Below, piece after piece: positions 43,351 through 55,780 of a stretch of 64,000 nucleotides of DNA. The translations under genes were made by a program, and so were the position numbers. This DNA is from Torymus aiolomorphi (lineage: Eukaryota; Arthropoda; Insecta; Hymenoptera; Torymidae), in assembly GCA_036365515.1 (NCBI GenBank), contig CM070873.1, positions 264,672,575 through 264,736,574 of the forward strand. The letters run 5' to 3'. A model generated the notes under the pieces. That model had not been told where the DNA came from. It did not search any database and worked only from the letters and a program-made list of their open reading frames with translations. How positions within the stretch are numbered: the first letter of the stretch is position 1; every line of letters begins with the position of its first letter.

Positions 43351-43792
43351 CTATTCCTCTTTTGAATTTTTCTCTTTAACCAAACCTAGACTATCACACA
43401 TTCTTAAAAATAGATCTCTGGGTAAAGCTTTGGTTAGAATATCTGCTTTCTGACAGTCAGATGCTATATATTGTAACACAATTTCACCTTTCTCGTATTT
43501 CTCTCTCAAATAGTGGTATCGGATATCAATGTGTTTAGTCCTCTTATGGTATTCTGGGTTCTTAGCTAATCTAATTGCACTTTGGTTATCTACATACAAG
43601 ATAGTGCTGGACTCACACTGATCTCCGATACCAGTTAGTAGTTTTCTTAGCCAACAGAGTTCTTTAGCAGCTGTAGCTGCGGCAACATATTCAGCCTCTG
43701 TTATGCTAAGAGTCACTAAACTCTGTCGCTGCGAGAACCAGGTGACTGGACCACCTGACATACAGAAGACGTAGCCTGTCGTAGATCTCCTG
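43351..43792 (-). pseudogene. Copia RNase H and C-terminus, interrupted
   Basis: Minus-strand: RRSTTGYVFCMSGGPVTW, SITEAEYVAAATAAKELCWL, YVDNQSAIRLAKNPEYHKRT, KHIDIRYHYLREK, ADILTKALPRDLF, stop at 43351. Typical copia RNase H domain and tail. Upstream coding DNA (ADYASDLETR) is displaced to 52402-52437 by the 8.6-kb insertion, and upstream of that is cut by satellite DNA. Frame itself is undamaged over 147 codons. Confidence 0.9.
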
Positions 43793-43811
43793 CCCACACA
43801 GCATGTATTAA

Positions 43812-43960
43812 CCTTTAGAGGACGGGGATTTGGGTTTACTGTTTTCTCTCACTTTTCTATAGAAATCGAGTTTTTGTGATGTCTCACATCTCAAAACTAA
43901 CACATGTAAAGGGTCGATCATGGGCATGGCCCGTATAGGGGCCATCCCGTCCTCTAAAGG
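43812..43960. mobile_element. piggyBac-like MITE, 149 bp
   Basis: CCTTTAGAGGACGGG at the left and complement at the right, with TTAA on both sides (43808-43811, 43961-43964). The CCTTTAGAGGACGGG tip is typical of TTAA-inserting piggyBac relatives. Nested near the left end of the large element. Confidence 0.8.
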
Positions 43961-44099
43961 TTAATTCTGAAAGGATTCTGAAAGAATACATGAAATAATT
44001 TTATTCTTTCCGAAATCATTCGGGTACTACGCAAATACGCTATCCATTACGCTATCGCTCGCTTGCTAGATCACTTCATTTTCATCATTATATACTGCA

Positions 44100-45130
44100 A
44101 CATGAGTGACACGATAAATTAGAACATTTATTCTTAATATTACTTTATTTTTTAATATTAATTTTGATCAATTAATTCATAGTTATTTAATATTTTTAGT
44201 TTATTAAATATTGTATTAAGTGGATGTGAAACATGTATAAAGAGAGCTCTTCCTTACCGACGTTATAAGTTTTTGCATTTTTTTGATCTTACATTCAACT
44301 TTTGATGAATGAAGCTCTTCACTGCCCTCCGTAATTGCATAAATAATACACCTATGAATTTTTCAGAAATTCTGTTTATTATTTTTTATAAATAACTGGT
44401 AGAAAATTTTTCAACCCGTTTCCTGTAAAATCTATAACGAGCAATAACTTGAAAATTTACACATAGTGTATTTTTGTCATTGCGAAGGGCAATAAAGAGC
44501 CCTTTTCCCGAAATTCGATAAAAATAAAAAATGATAATTGCATATAATGCAGAGATGAATAGGATGAGCTCTACCTTACCGACGTTATTATTATTTGCAG
44601 TGTTTTCCAATTTAGAATCAACTTTTAGAGTCAAAGGCTCTTTACTCTTGGCAGGCGTATAAATAATATTCCTGTCGATTTTCAGGGGACTTCTAAACAT
44701 TGTGAAACTGAAAGAATACTATTATGAAAAATAATAAAAAATATTGCTTATTTTTAGTACCTATATTATTTATCTTTAAATGTTTTTTTTTCCTTTTATT
44801 TTAAGTTTTTATATTCTTACATTAACTTTTCAAATTAATATTTTTCGCAATTAGTAAATGTTTCAATCTATCTTAGTTCACAAAAACGAAAAATTATATA
44901 CCCCGCACAAAATTTAATACGTTCTTTAATAGGATCATACGAATGTAGAAAACAATGGACTACTAAATCCGATCAATATCCAATCATTTCATTTTTTTCA
45001 TTATATAGTGCAAAATGACTGACAAAATAAATTAGAATATTTATTTCTAATATTTCTTTACTTTTAATATTAACTTTGTTTAATTAGTATATACTTATTT
45101 AATAAGTTTTGTTTATTAAATATTGTAATA
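44100..45130. repeat. ~900-bp direct repeat (two diverged copies of parts)
   Basis: TATACTGCAA.ATGA.TGAC to TTTATTAAATATTG at 44091-44215 recurs at 45005-45127; a TACCGACGTTAT block at 44257 recurs at 44577 with similar following DNA. Old duplications. Confidence 0.5.
44386..44700 (-). other. Open frame with a possible 5' exon, unrecognised
   Basis: Starts MFRSPLKIDRNIIYTPAKSK and runs 104 codons. Its first ~42 codons look protein-like; then AACGTCGGTAAGG, a good splice donor, is followed by AT-rich DNA. A related decayed copy at 44250-44370 keeps the same GTCGGTAAGG. It may be exon 1 of the element's lost gene. No family recognised. Confidence 0.25.
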
Positions 45131-45229
45131 ATTAGGACTTATTTGATTGAAAGGAATTTGAATTAAAAACAAAATAAATACATTATACAATGCCTCTTAT
45201 ATACGAACACTGCCCTTTTCGTGTTGAAT

Positions 45230-46376
45230 AATTGTAATAATTTCTGAACTATTTTATGTTTTCTTTCAAAAAATCTTTTCAAGGTTCTTTCAGGAAGAAT
45301 TTGTGTAAATATTTTTTTTGCTATTTTGTTTTAAAAAATTTTATTCTAAAAATCTTTTTCAAACGAATTCTAAATTATTTCTTGTATTAATTCACATGAG
45401 TTCCCCGGAAGATTTCATGAAATAATTCATGAAATGATTTTCAATAGATATTGAATTATTTTTGTGAATGATTAATTTATATCTTTCTGAAACTATTTCT
45501 GAATTATTTCATGATATAATTTTTGAAATGATTTCTGAATTGTTTTACGTTTTCTTTCAAAAAATCTTTTCAAGGTTCTTTCAAGAAGAATTCATGTAAT
45601 TATTTTTTCGCTATTTTGTTTTAAAAAATTTTATTCCAAAAATCTTTTTCAAAGGAATTCTAAATTATTTCTTGTATTAATTCACATGAGTTTCCCAGAA
45701 GATTTCATGAAATAATTCATGAAAGGTTTTTGAATAGATGTTGAATTATTTTTGTGAATAATTAATTTGTATCTTTCTGAAATTATTTCTGAATTATTTC
45801 ATGATATAATCTTGAAATGATTTTTGAATTGTTTTATGTTTTCATTCAAAAAATCTTTTCAAGGTTCTTTCAGGAAGAATTCATGAAATTATTTTTTTCG
45901 CTATTTTGTTTTAAAAAATTTTATTCTAAAAATCTTTTTCAAAAGAATTTTAAATTATTTGATGTATTAATTCACACGAGTTTCGCGGAAGATTTCATAA
46001 AATAATTCATGAAAGGTTTTTGAATAGATATTGAATTATTTTTGAAAAATAATAATTTGTATTGTTTTGAAATTATTTTTGAATTATTTCATGAAAGAAT
46101 ACTTGCAATAATTTCTGAACTATTTTATGTTTTCTTTCAAAAAATCTTCTCAAAGTCCTTTCAGAATTAATTCGTGTAATTATTTTTTGTAAAATTTTTT
46201 TCTTTTTTTGGAAGATTTTTTAAAATATTTTGTAAGGATTTCATATATTATTTTAAAAATTAATTTAAAATTCATTTTTTTTTCCTTTTAAAATCCTTTC
46301 TAAATCATTTCAATGTATTAATTCATGAATTATTTCATGTAATTATTTCAGTTTTCTTTCATGCTGTGAAATAAAT
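45230..46376. repeat. ~300-bp tandem repeats, left block
   Basis: About four units with TTTTATGTTTTCTTTCAAAA, AATCTTTTCAAGGTTCTTTC, TTCACATGAGTTTCCCGGAA, AGATTTCATGAAATAATTCA and GAATAGATATTGAATTATTT. Ends TTTTCTTTCATGCTGTG. Same orientation as the right block at 50700. Confidence 0.85.
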
Positions 46377-46738
46377 AATGACTTCTTTGGTTTCATAAAA
46401 TTCTTAACACGCATATTTCTAAAGAAATAATCCTTAGACACAAACTCAATATAGTTTTACGACAAATAATTATTTATTTCAATACACGAAATACATAATA
46501 TAAAAATTCAGCTTTTTCTAATATCTCTGTACTTGAATATAAGTAAAATATTTACTCAATTTAAATGAATTTTCATCTTGGAGTAAATAATGATTTCTTT
46601 GGTTTCAATACATTTCTAAAACGCATTTTTGAAGATATAATTCTTTGACACTAATGAAATATAGTTTAAAAAGAAAGAATTATTTATTTCAATACTGGAA
46701 ATACAGAATCCAAGAATAAAGCAATTTTTAATATCCCT
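46377..46738. repeat. ~195-bp tandem pair
   Basis: AAATAATGA.TTCTTTGGTTTCA and AATTATTTATTTCAATAC occur twice (from about 46372 and 46584). Confidence 0.65.
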
Positions 46739-46739
46739 G

Positions 46740-47140
46740 CACTCTAAACCCTAAAGTGTGAAAAATGTAAGTTTAAAGAGTAAAATGCAGATTTTATCAG
46801 TTTTAGAGGTAAATTTAAGAATTTTGCACTTTTGCAGAAGATTGAAGTCTACATTTTCTACTTTATAAAGTGTAAAACATTCTACTGATCTTTTAAAAGA
46901 TTGATTTGATGTAATTACACTTTAGAAAAAGATTAAAATCTACGTTTTCCACTTTATAATGTGTAAAACATTGGACTGTTTGTTCAAACGATTAATGCGA
47001 TATATTTACACTTTTGGAAAAGATTAAAATCTACGTTTTCTACTTTATAAAGTGTAAAGTTATTGCTAACCTTTTAAAAGATTGATTTCATCGATTTATA
47101 CTTCTGCGGACTATTCTGAAGACTTTTACACTTTTGAGGG
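46740..47140. repeat. ~110-bp tandem repeats with TTTACACTTT motifs
   Basis: AAAGATTAAAATCTACGTTT and CTTTATAAAGTGTAAA recur about every 110 bp three to four times; the right end is mirrored at 50160-50250. Similar TTTACACTT motifs crowd 50390-50640. Confidence 0.65.
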
Positions 47141-50100
47141 TAAATAAGTCACGTCACTGTGGGTTATTCAGTTATTCTCGATTTATTATATACGAAATGT
47201 GTGTGTTTTAATGATGGGATTTCAATTTCTGAAACAAATAGGTATAGCATTCGGAAAAGCATAAAAAACCTATATATTAAAAAAATTTCTCTAGCTATTA
47301 TTATTAATATAAAACGTGTTTTTTTAAAACCTTATAACTCCAAAACTAATCAGCCAATTTTCTTGAGAAAAATCATGATAATACAGAATATAAATAGCTA
47401 AAATCTATAAAAATTTGAATTCATGGTTTTGGTTAGTTTTTGAGGAAAAAATTGAAAAATGAAAAAAATGAGTTTTGTGTGTCCAACAATTACAGGAGTA
47501 AAATTGAATTAATTGCATAAAAATTTCTTCTAGAGATAAATATTGGATAGCTCTCGGCAGAGCTTTTTAGGTTAACTGATTGGTCCACAAATTTCAGAGA
47601 TATATAAGATTATTTTAAAATTTTTTTTCCAAATCGTACTTTTTCTAGAACGGATCGATGAATCAGCTACACATTTATAGACAACTTTGTGTGTAATGTA
47701 AATTTCCGTATTTTACAAAGTATTTTGAGAAATACGTTTAAAACTACTTTTGGCTGTACTAAGATATTAATCGCGTTCTCTCTTTTATTCATGGAATCAT
47801 GAAATGTATACATAACTATGTATAGAGACAATTTTAGAATAATAATTACTTTATTATAATAAAAATAGAAAGAATAAAAATGAAACGCAAAAATATACAT
47901 ATAACATAGTCTCGCCGTAAAAAAAAGTGCATACAAGGAAAAATAATTATTTAAATAATTCTTAATCCCAAGTAGCCTGGGGATGCGAGTTCCACGCGTA
48001 TACGGGAGCGCGTCAGACGTGCATAAATGGAAAATAATTATTTAAATAATTCTTAATCCCAGGTAGGCTGGGGATGCGAGTTCCACGCGTATACGGGAGT
48101 CCGTCAGACGTATATAAAAGGCAAAATAATTATTTAAATAATTCTTAACCCCAAGTAGGCGGGGGATGAGAATTCCACGCGTATAGGGAGCGCGTCAGAC
48201 GTGTATACATAGCAAAATAATTATTTAAATAATTATTAACCCCAAGTGGGCGGGGAAGCGACATCCACGCGTATACAGGAGCGCGTTAGACGGGTAAACA
48301 TGGCAAAAAAATTCTTAAAATAATTCTTAACTCCAAGTTGGCCGGAAATGCGAGGTCCACGCGTAAACGGGAGCGCGTCAGACGTATATACATGGCAAAA
48401 TAATCATTTAAATAATTCTTAACCCCAAGTCGGCGGGGGACGCGAGATCCCCGCGTATATGGGAGTGTGTTAGACAATTATTCTAATAATTCTTAACCGC
48501 AAGTAGGTGGGGGATGCGAGTTCTACGCGTATACGGGAGCGCGTCAGACGTGTATACATGGCAAAATATTTATTTAAATAATTGTTAAACCCAAGTAGGC
48601 GAGGGATGAGAGTTCCACACGTATACAGGAGCCAGTTAGCTGTGCATTAAATGCAAAATAATTATTCAAAAACTCTTTACCGCACGACAGCGGTTCCCGT
48701 TTACCCGTGGACCTCGCACCCTCCGCCTTCTTGCGGTTAAGAATTATTTGAATAATGGTTTTGCAATTAATGCACGCCTAACGCGCTCCCGTATTCGCGT
48801 GAATCTCGCATCCCCGCCGACTTGGGGTGTGGAATTATATAAATAATTATTTTGCCATGTATTTACTTCTAATGCGTTCCCGTATACGCATGGAACTCGT
48901 ATCCCGCGCCTACTTTGGGTTTGGAATTGTATAAATAATTATTTCGCCTTGTATTTACTTCTAACGCGCTCCAGTACACGCATGGATCTCGCGTCCCCCG
49001 CCTACTTGGGGTTAACAATTATTTAAATAAATATTTTGCTATGTATACACGTCTGACGCGCTCCCGTATACGCGTGGAACTCGCATCCCCCGCCTACTTT
49101 GGGTTTGGAATTATATAAATAATTATTTTGCCATGTATTCACATCTAACGCGCTCCGGTATACGTGTGGAACTCCCATCCCTCACCAACATAGGGTTAAG
49201 AATTATTTAAATAATTGTTTTCCCATGTATTCACGCCTACTTGGGGTTAAGAATTATTTAAATAATTATTTTCCATTTATGCACGTCTGACGCGCTCCCG
49301 TATACGCGTGGAACTCGCATCCCCAGGCTACTTGGGATTAAGAATTATTTAAATAATTATTTTTCCTTGTATGCACTTTTTTTTACGGCGGGACTATGTT
49401 ATATGTATATTTTTGCGTTTCATTTTTATTCTTTCTATTTTTATTATAATAAAGTAATTATTATTGTAAAATTGTCTCTATACATAGTTATGTATACATT
49501 TCATGATTCCATGAATAAAAGAGAGAACGCTATTAATATCTTAGTACAGCCAAAAGTAGTGTTAAACGTATTTCCCGAAATACTTTGTAAAATACGGAAA
49601 TTTACATTACACACAAAGTTGTCTATAAATGTGTAGCTGATTCATCGATCAGTTCTAGACCAAGTACGATTTGAAAAAAAAATTTTAAAAATAATCTTAT
49701 ATATCTCTGAAATTTGTGGACCAATCAATTAACCTAAAAGAACTCTACCGAGAGCTATCCAATATTTATCTGTAGAAGAAATTTTTAAGAGATTAATGTA
49801 GTTTTACTCCTGTAATTGTTGGATATACAAAACTCATTTTTTTCATTTTTCAATTTCTTCCTCAAAAACTAACCAAAACAATGAATTCAAATTTTTATAG
49901 ATTATAGCTATTTATATTCTGCATTATCATGATTTTTCTCAAGAAAATTGACTGATTAGTTTTGAAGTTATAAGGTTTTAAAAAAAACACGTTTTATATT
50001 AATAATAATAGCTAGAGAATTTTTTTTAATATATAAGTTTTTTTAAGCTTTTCCGAATGCTATACCTATTTGATTCAGAAATTTAAATCGCATCATTAAA

Positions 50101-50260
50101 ACACACACATTTCGTATATAATAAATCGAGAATAACTGAATAACTCACGGTGACGTGACTTATTTACCCTCAAAAGTGTAGAAATCTTCAGAATAGTCCG
50201 CAGAAGTGTAAATCTATGAAACCAATCTTTTAAAAGGTTAGCGATTATACAAGCCTATTC
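47050..50260. repeat. 3.2-kb palindrome
   Basis: The left arm (47050-about 48690) and right arm (about 48700-50260) are inverted copies: for example GGGTTATTCAGTTATTCTCG at 47160 and its complement near 50130, and the 89-codon mirror frames at 47667-47936 and 49367-49636. The inner arms are the minisatellite array. Differences show the arms are not freshly made. Confidence 0.85.
47935..49370. repeat. Foldback minisatellite array at the palindrome centre
   Basis: About eight ~90-bp units forward (47940-48690) and about eight inverted (48700-49365). Unit blocks: AAAATAATTATTTAAATAAT, CCCCAAGTAGGCGGGGGATG, TTCCACGCGTATACGGGAGC, GCGTCAGACGTGTATACATG. Turn-around near 48690. Confidence 0.88.
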
Positions 50261-50699
50261 TATATAATGCACAGCTCAAAAAGTGACTTTACTTTCACTG
50301 ATAGAAACCGTGTATTATGACCGTATCAAAACACGTCAACTTTTTAAAATTTTTACTTTCTCTAGCAAAAATTGACAGTGTAAAAAAAATGTTAATAAGT
50401 GTAGAAAAGTGTAAAAAAGTATAAGTGTAATTAAACGTAGTTTGACCCGATATTTCGGACATATTTCACATCTTTTTACACTTATCTACACTTTCTTACA
50501 TTTTTGTACACTTTTGTACATTTTATAAAATCTGGAAAAATCAGTAAAAATTTACAGTTTTCTAAACTTATTTACACTTTGTTGCATTTTTCTACATATT
50601 TTTTACATTTTTCTACACTTCCCTAAAGTTAATAAAACTTTTATTAACCATAAATATCTATAAAGATAAAAAAATGTTTTTTTTTTTTAATTTGCTTAA

Positions 50700-52398
50700 G
50701 TAATCTTTTAACAATTAAACATAAAATATTTCTAAATTGTTTTACGTTTTCTTCCAAAAAATCTTTTCAAGGTCTTTTCAGACAAAATTCTTGTTATTAT
50801 TTTTTGCGATATTTTATTTACAAAAATTTTATTTACAAAAATTTAATTAGAAAAATTATTTCCAAAAGATTTCGAAATTATTTCTTGTATTCATTCACAA
50901 GAGTTTACTGGAAGATTTCATACAATAAGTCATGAAAGGTTTTTGAATAGATATTGAATTATTTTTGTAAAATAATAATTTGTATCTTTCTGAAATAATT
51001 TCTGAATTATATCATGATAGAATACTTGAAGTAATTTCTGAATAATTTTAAATCCTATTCTTTTTAGAAAAATATTATTGCAAACATTATAATTAATGAA
51101 TTCTAAATTACTTCATATATTAATTCACGCTAGTTTACTGTAAGATTTCATTAATTAATTCATAAAAGGTTTTTGAATGAATACTGAATTATTCTTCTGA
51201 AATATGCTTTGTATCATTTTGAAATTATTTCTGAATTATTTCATGATAGAATCCTTCAAATAATTTCTAAATTATATAATGTTTTCTTTAAAAAAATCTT
51301 TTCAAAGTCCTTTCAGAAAAAATTCGTGTAATTATTTTTAACGCTATATTTATTAAAAAAAATTTTATTACAAAAATTTTTTTCAAAAGTATTCTAAATT
51401 ATATATTGTATTAATTCGCACGAGTTTACTGAAAGATTTCACGAAATAACTCGTGAAAGGTCTTTGAATAGTTATTGAATTATTTTTGTGAAATATGGCT
51501 TTGTATCTTTCTGAAATTATTTCTGAATTATTTCATGATTTAATTCTTGAAATGGTTTTTATATTGTTAAATGTTTTCTTTCAAAACATCTTTTCAATGT
51601 CCTTTCAGAAAAGATTCCTGTAATTATTTTTTTCGCTACTTTATTAAAAAAAAAATTTATTTCAAAAATGTTTTTCAAAAGAATTCAAAATTATTTCTTG
51701 TATTAATTCACACGAGTTTCCCCGGAAGATTTCATGAAATAATTCATGTAAGATTTTTGAATAGATATTGAATTATTTTTGTGAATGATTAATTTGTATC
51801 TTTCTGAAATTATTTCTGAATTATTTCGTGATATAATTCTTGACATGATTGCTGAATTGTTTTATGTTTTCTTTCAAAAAATCTTTTCAAGGTTCTTTCA
51901 GAAAGAATTCGTGTAATTATTTTTTTCGCTATTTTGTTTTAAAAAATTTTATTCTAAAAATCTTTTTCAAAAGAATTCAAAATTATTTCTTGTATCAATT
52001 CACACGAGTTTCCCGGAAGATTTCATAAAATAATTCATGAAAGGTTTTTGAATAGATATTGAATTATTTTTGTAAAATAATAATTTGTATCTTTTTGAAA
52101 TTATTTCTGAATTATTTCATGAAAGAATACTTGCAATAATTTCGAAATTATTTTATGTTTTCTTTCAAAAAATCTTTTCAAAGTCCTTTCAGAATTAATT
52201 CGTGTAATTATTTTTTGGTAAAACTTTTTTTCTTTTTTTGGAAGATTTTTGAAAGTATTTTGTAAGGATTCCATATATTATTTTAAAACTTAATTTAAAA
52301 TTAATTTTTTTTCCTTTTAAAATCCTTTCTAAATCATTTCAATGTATTAATTCATGAATTATTTCATGTAATTATTTCAGTTTTCTTTCATGCTGTGT
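50700..52398. repeat. ~300-bp tandem repeats, right block
   Basis: Five to six units of the same family as 45230-46376 and in the same orientation, ending TTTTCTTTCATGCTGTG, which merges with the element's right terminal repeat. Confidence 0.85.
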
Positions 52399-52401
52399 GG
52401 G

Positions 52402-53466
<1,065 letters not shown>

Positions 53467-53610
53467 ACACACACATCCATACAGACATTTTTCAAAAATC
53501 ATTTATTTTGATTCCTAACACCTCGAAAAACAATTATAACATATTTTTACAACAACTCAAAAAATTACTATCACAAAGTTTCCTGTAGGAGGAAGCAATT
53601 ATATACTTAA

Positions 53611-54271
53611 GGTAGTTCTTACCAAGAAAATGATCGTTAAAAAAGTATTGCGTATAAGCTATTGCTCAAATATTATATTACAAGTGATAGTAAAATCCAA
53701 AAGTAGGTTGCTTTAAGTAACAGAAAAATTTTTCAAATATAAATTATATACATTAAAGCCTAAAAGTTGGTAAATAAGGAAAAATATCACAAAAAATCAT
53801 GAATTATTTTTGTTTTTTATTCGATTTTTTTATTCAAAACACTATTTTGTTTCTGAAACGTTCCTCAATAAATTCACAGCATGAAATTGTCAATAAATCA
53901 TTTTACACAAAGTTAGAGCTATTAGTTGCTAAGTTTTTGTAATTTTTTTTTAAACAAATTTCTCTAACCTTGTGTAAAATGATTTGTTGATAATTTCATG
54001 CGGTGAATTTATCGAGGAATGCTTGAGAAACAAAATAGCGTTATAAATAAAAAAATCGAATAAAAAACAAAAATAATTCATGACTTTTTGTGATATTTTT
54101 CCTTATTTAGCAAATTTTAGGCTTTAATGTATATAATTTATATTTGAAAAATTTTTTCTGTTACTTAAAGCAACCTACTTTTGGATTTTACTATCACTTG
54201 TAATACAATATTTGAGCAATAGATTATATAGAATACTTTTTTAACGATCGTTTTCTTGGGTAAGAACTACC
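53611..54271. mobile_element. TTAA-flanked hairpin MITE, 661 bp
   Basis: Near-complete palindrome: GGTAGTTCTTACCAAGAAAA and its near-complement. TTAA on both sides (53607-53610, 54272-54275). Non-coding. Confidence 0.8.
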
Positions 54272-54429
54272 TTAATTATTTCTCGAACCTTTTACACCAG
54301 ATTCGTAATAAAAAAGTTTGTCATTAATAAGTATAATTCCTTTTACGCATTTGTTTGTTTTATTGTAATAATTGTAATAAATTATAGAATGATATTGTTA
54401 AAAATGAAGTTATAACGAGGTTTTGTGGT

Positions 54430-54860
54430 AGTAAATTGTCGACATCGATATTCTCGGCACAAGACCAATACAATATCGAGACAAGATCGATATTCTCATT
54501 AACCAATATCGAACAATATCGAGACAATATTTTAATTTACCATTATAGTACGATATCGAGACAATATTTTCCAAAATGTCGTTTTGTCTTGTATTGCGGC
54601 AGCCCTATTACCTGAGAACTCGCCTGAAATCTCATGCCAAAATCTCATGTGACTTATCTTAAAAAATAATTTAGATGAGAAATCAGGTGAGTTCTCAGAA
54701 ACATATTTTTCGAAGTTAAGTGACTTAAAATCTGACTTAAATTTAAATGAGAATTTAGGTGAGAGATTATATGGTTTGTCATTTACATCTTTTTATATGT
54801 CAATTAAGATAAAAACCGACAACTTACATGAGAATTTAGGTGAGGTACAGGGTTACAAAA
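54430..54860. repeat. Short direct repeats
   Basis: CAATATCGAGACAA-type units (54475-54570, about four), then ATGAGAATTTAGGTGAG units (about 54750 and 54830), and a small inverted pair CCTGAGAACTCGCCTGA / TCAGGTGAGTTCTCAG at 54611 and 54683. No gene. Confidence 0.55.
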
Positions 54861-54951
54861 TTTTCAATTAGTCGATTGGCAACTTATATTAAAATTTTCG
54901 TTTTCAATTAAATCGTACATACATTAATTAATAACTAAATTTTAGTTATTA

Positions 54952-55670
54952 CACGGAGAGAAATTTTAGAGTAAAAATTACCAAGGTGCCTTGGTAGCGC
55001 ATGGATAGACTGTCAAAAGCCGTGATATTCCCTGGTTTCTAATACAATTTATAAGTTTCCCAGGAAAAACTACCATAACTACTTAAAAAAAATACCAAAT
55101 TATCGGAATAAAAATTACCAGACACACTGGTAAAAATTGAAATCTAGTCATTTTTACAAGGTAACCTAAGAATTTTTACTAAGAAAACTGATAAATTTTA
55201 CCAAATAACCTGGTATTTGTGTACTCGCGCATGCGCACTGCGCATTATTGTGTTTCAGAAGATTGATACTAGAGGCGTGCGCGACGTTAAAATGAAAACA
55301 ATACACATATTTTGAGTAAGTAATAACGGCGATTCAAATGACTGTTGGTAACAGCTTCCGTGGCGCAGTCGGTAGAACGTCGGACTCTCAACCCAAAGAT
55401 CGTCGGATCGAATCCCGCTTCCGTAAAAATTTTTTTTCAGTTTAATGTTTTTTCATCCTTGTTTCTGTTTCTATTTCTATATTAAAATACTATATATCCA
55501 TCAATATGGATAAAAAAAGTTAATTTTTTTAATTTAAATTAACTAAAAAAAATTTTACCAAGGCACTTTGGTAAAAAGTTTGAAATTGTCAGTCTGTCCA
55601 TCCATTACCATAGAAACTGGTAATTTTGTCTCGAATATTTGTAATTTTCACTACAAAATTTCTCTCCGTG
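54952..55670. mobile_element. CACGGAGA-ended TIR element, 719 bp, with tRNA-like insert
   Basis: CACGGAGAGAAATTTTAGAG and complement, TA on both sides. Arms about 100 bp, imperfect, with ACCAAGG.GCCTTGGTA-like and GACTGTCAA blocks mirrored. A tRNA-like sequence lies off-centre. Same tip as 38828. Confidence 0.75.
55354..55423 (+). other. tRNA-like sequence, not functional
   Basis: A-box TGGCGCAGTCGGTAGA, B-box GGATCGAATCC, and a T8 run just after (about 55430) that could end Pol III transcription. Closest in look to tRNA-Lys. The two 'acceptor' strands are direct (GCTTCCG twice), not complementary, and the anticodon stem pairs badly, so it cannot be a normal tRNA. Confidence 0.6.
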
Positions 55671-55780
55671 TACATATATGCCGGTTTAACTAAAATCTTA
55701 AATTTAGTTTTTAGTTTAGGTTTTAGTAGTGTCCAAATTATCAACTAAAATTTAATTGTTAATTGAACGGGCATCTAATT

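Larger units (their letters stand above)
43793..52401. mobile_element. 8.6-kb repeat-built element inserted in copia
   Basis: Ends CCCACACAGCATG and CATGCTGTGTGGG (13-bp inverted). Insertion point proven by the uninterrupted paralogous copia at 37110-37111; a 2-bp TG is duplicated (43791-43792, 52402-52403). Contents from left: a TTAA-flanked MITE, two ~900-bp direct repeats, ~300-bp tandem units, ~195-bp and ~110-bp tandem units, a 3.2-kb palindrome with the foldback minisatellite at its heart, then ~300-bp tandem units again. No transposase recognised. CATGCTGTG also occurs internally at 46370. Superfamily unknown (2-bp duplication would suit CACTA-type). Confidence 0.75.

Noticed and set aside
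47667..47936. 89-codon frame repeated at 49367-49636 as a gene pair
   Set aside because: The two are the mirrored arms of the palindrome; protein is low-complexity Phe/Tyr/Ile and no family is recognised.
55354..55423. Functional tRNA gene
   Set aside because: Acceptor strands are direct repeats and stems do not pair; only the Pol III boxes look right.
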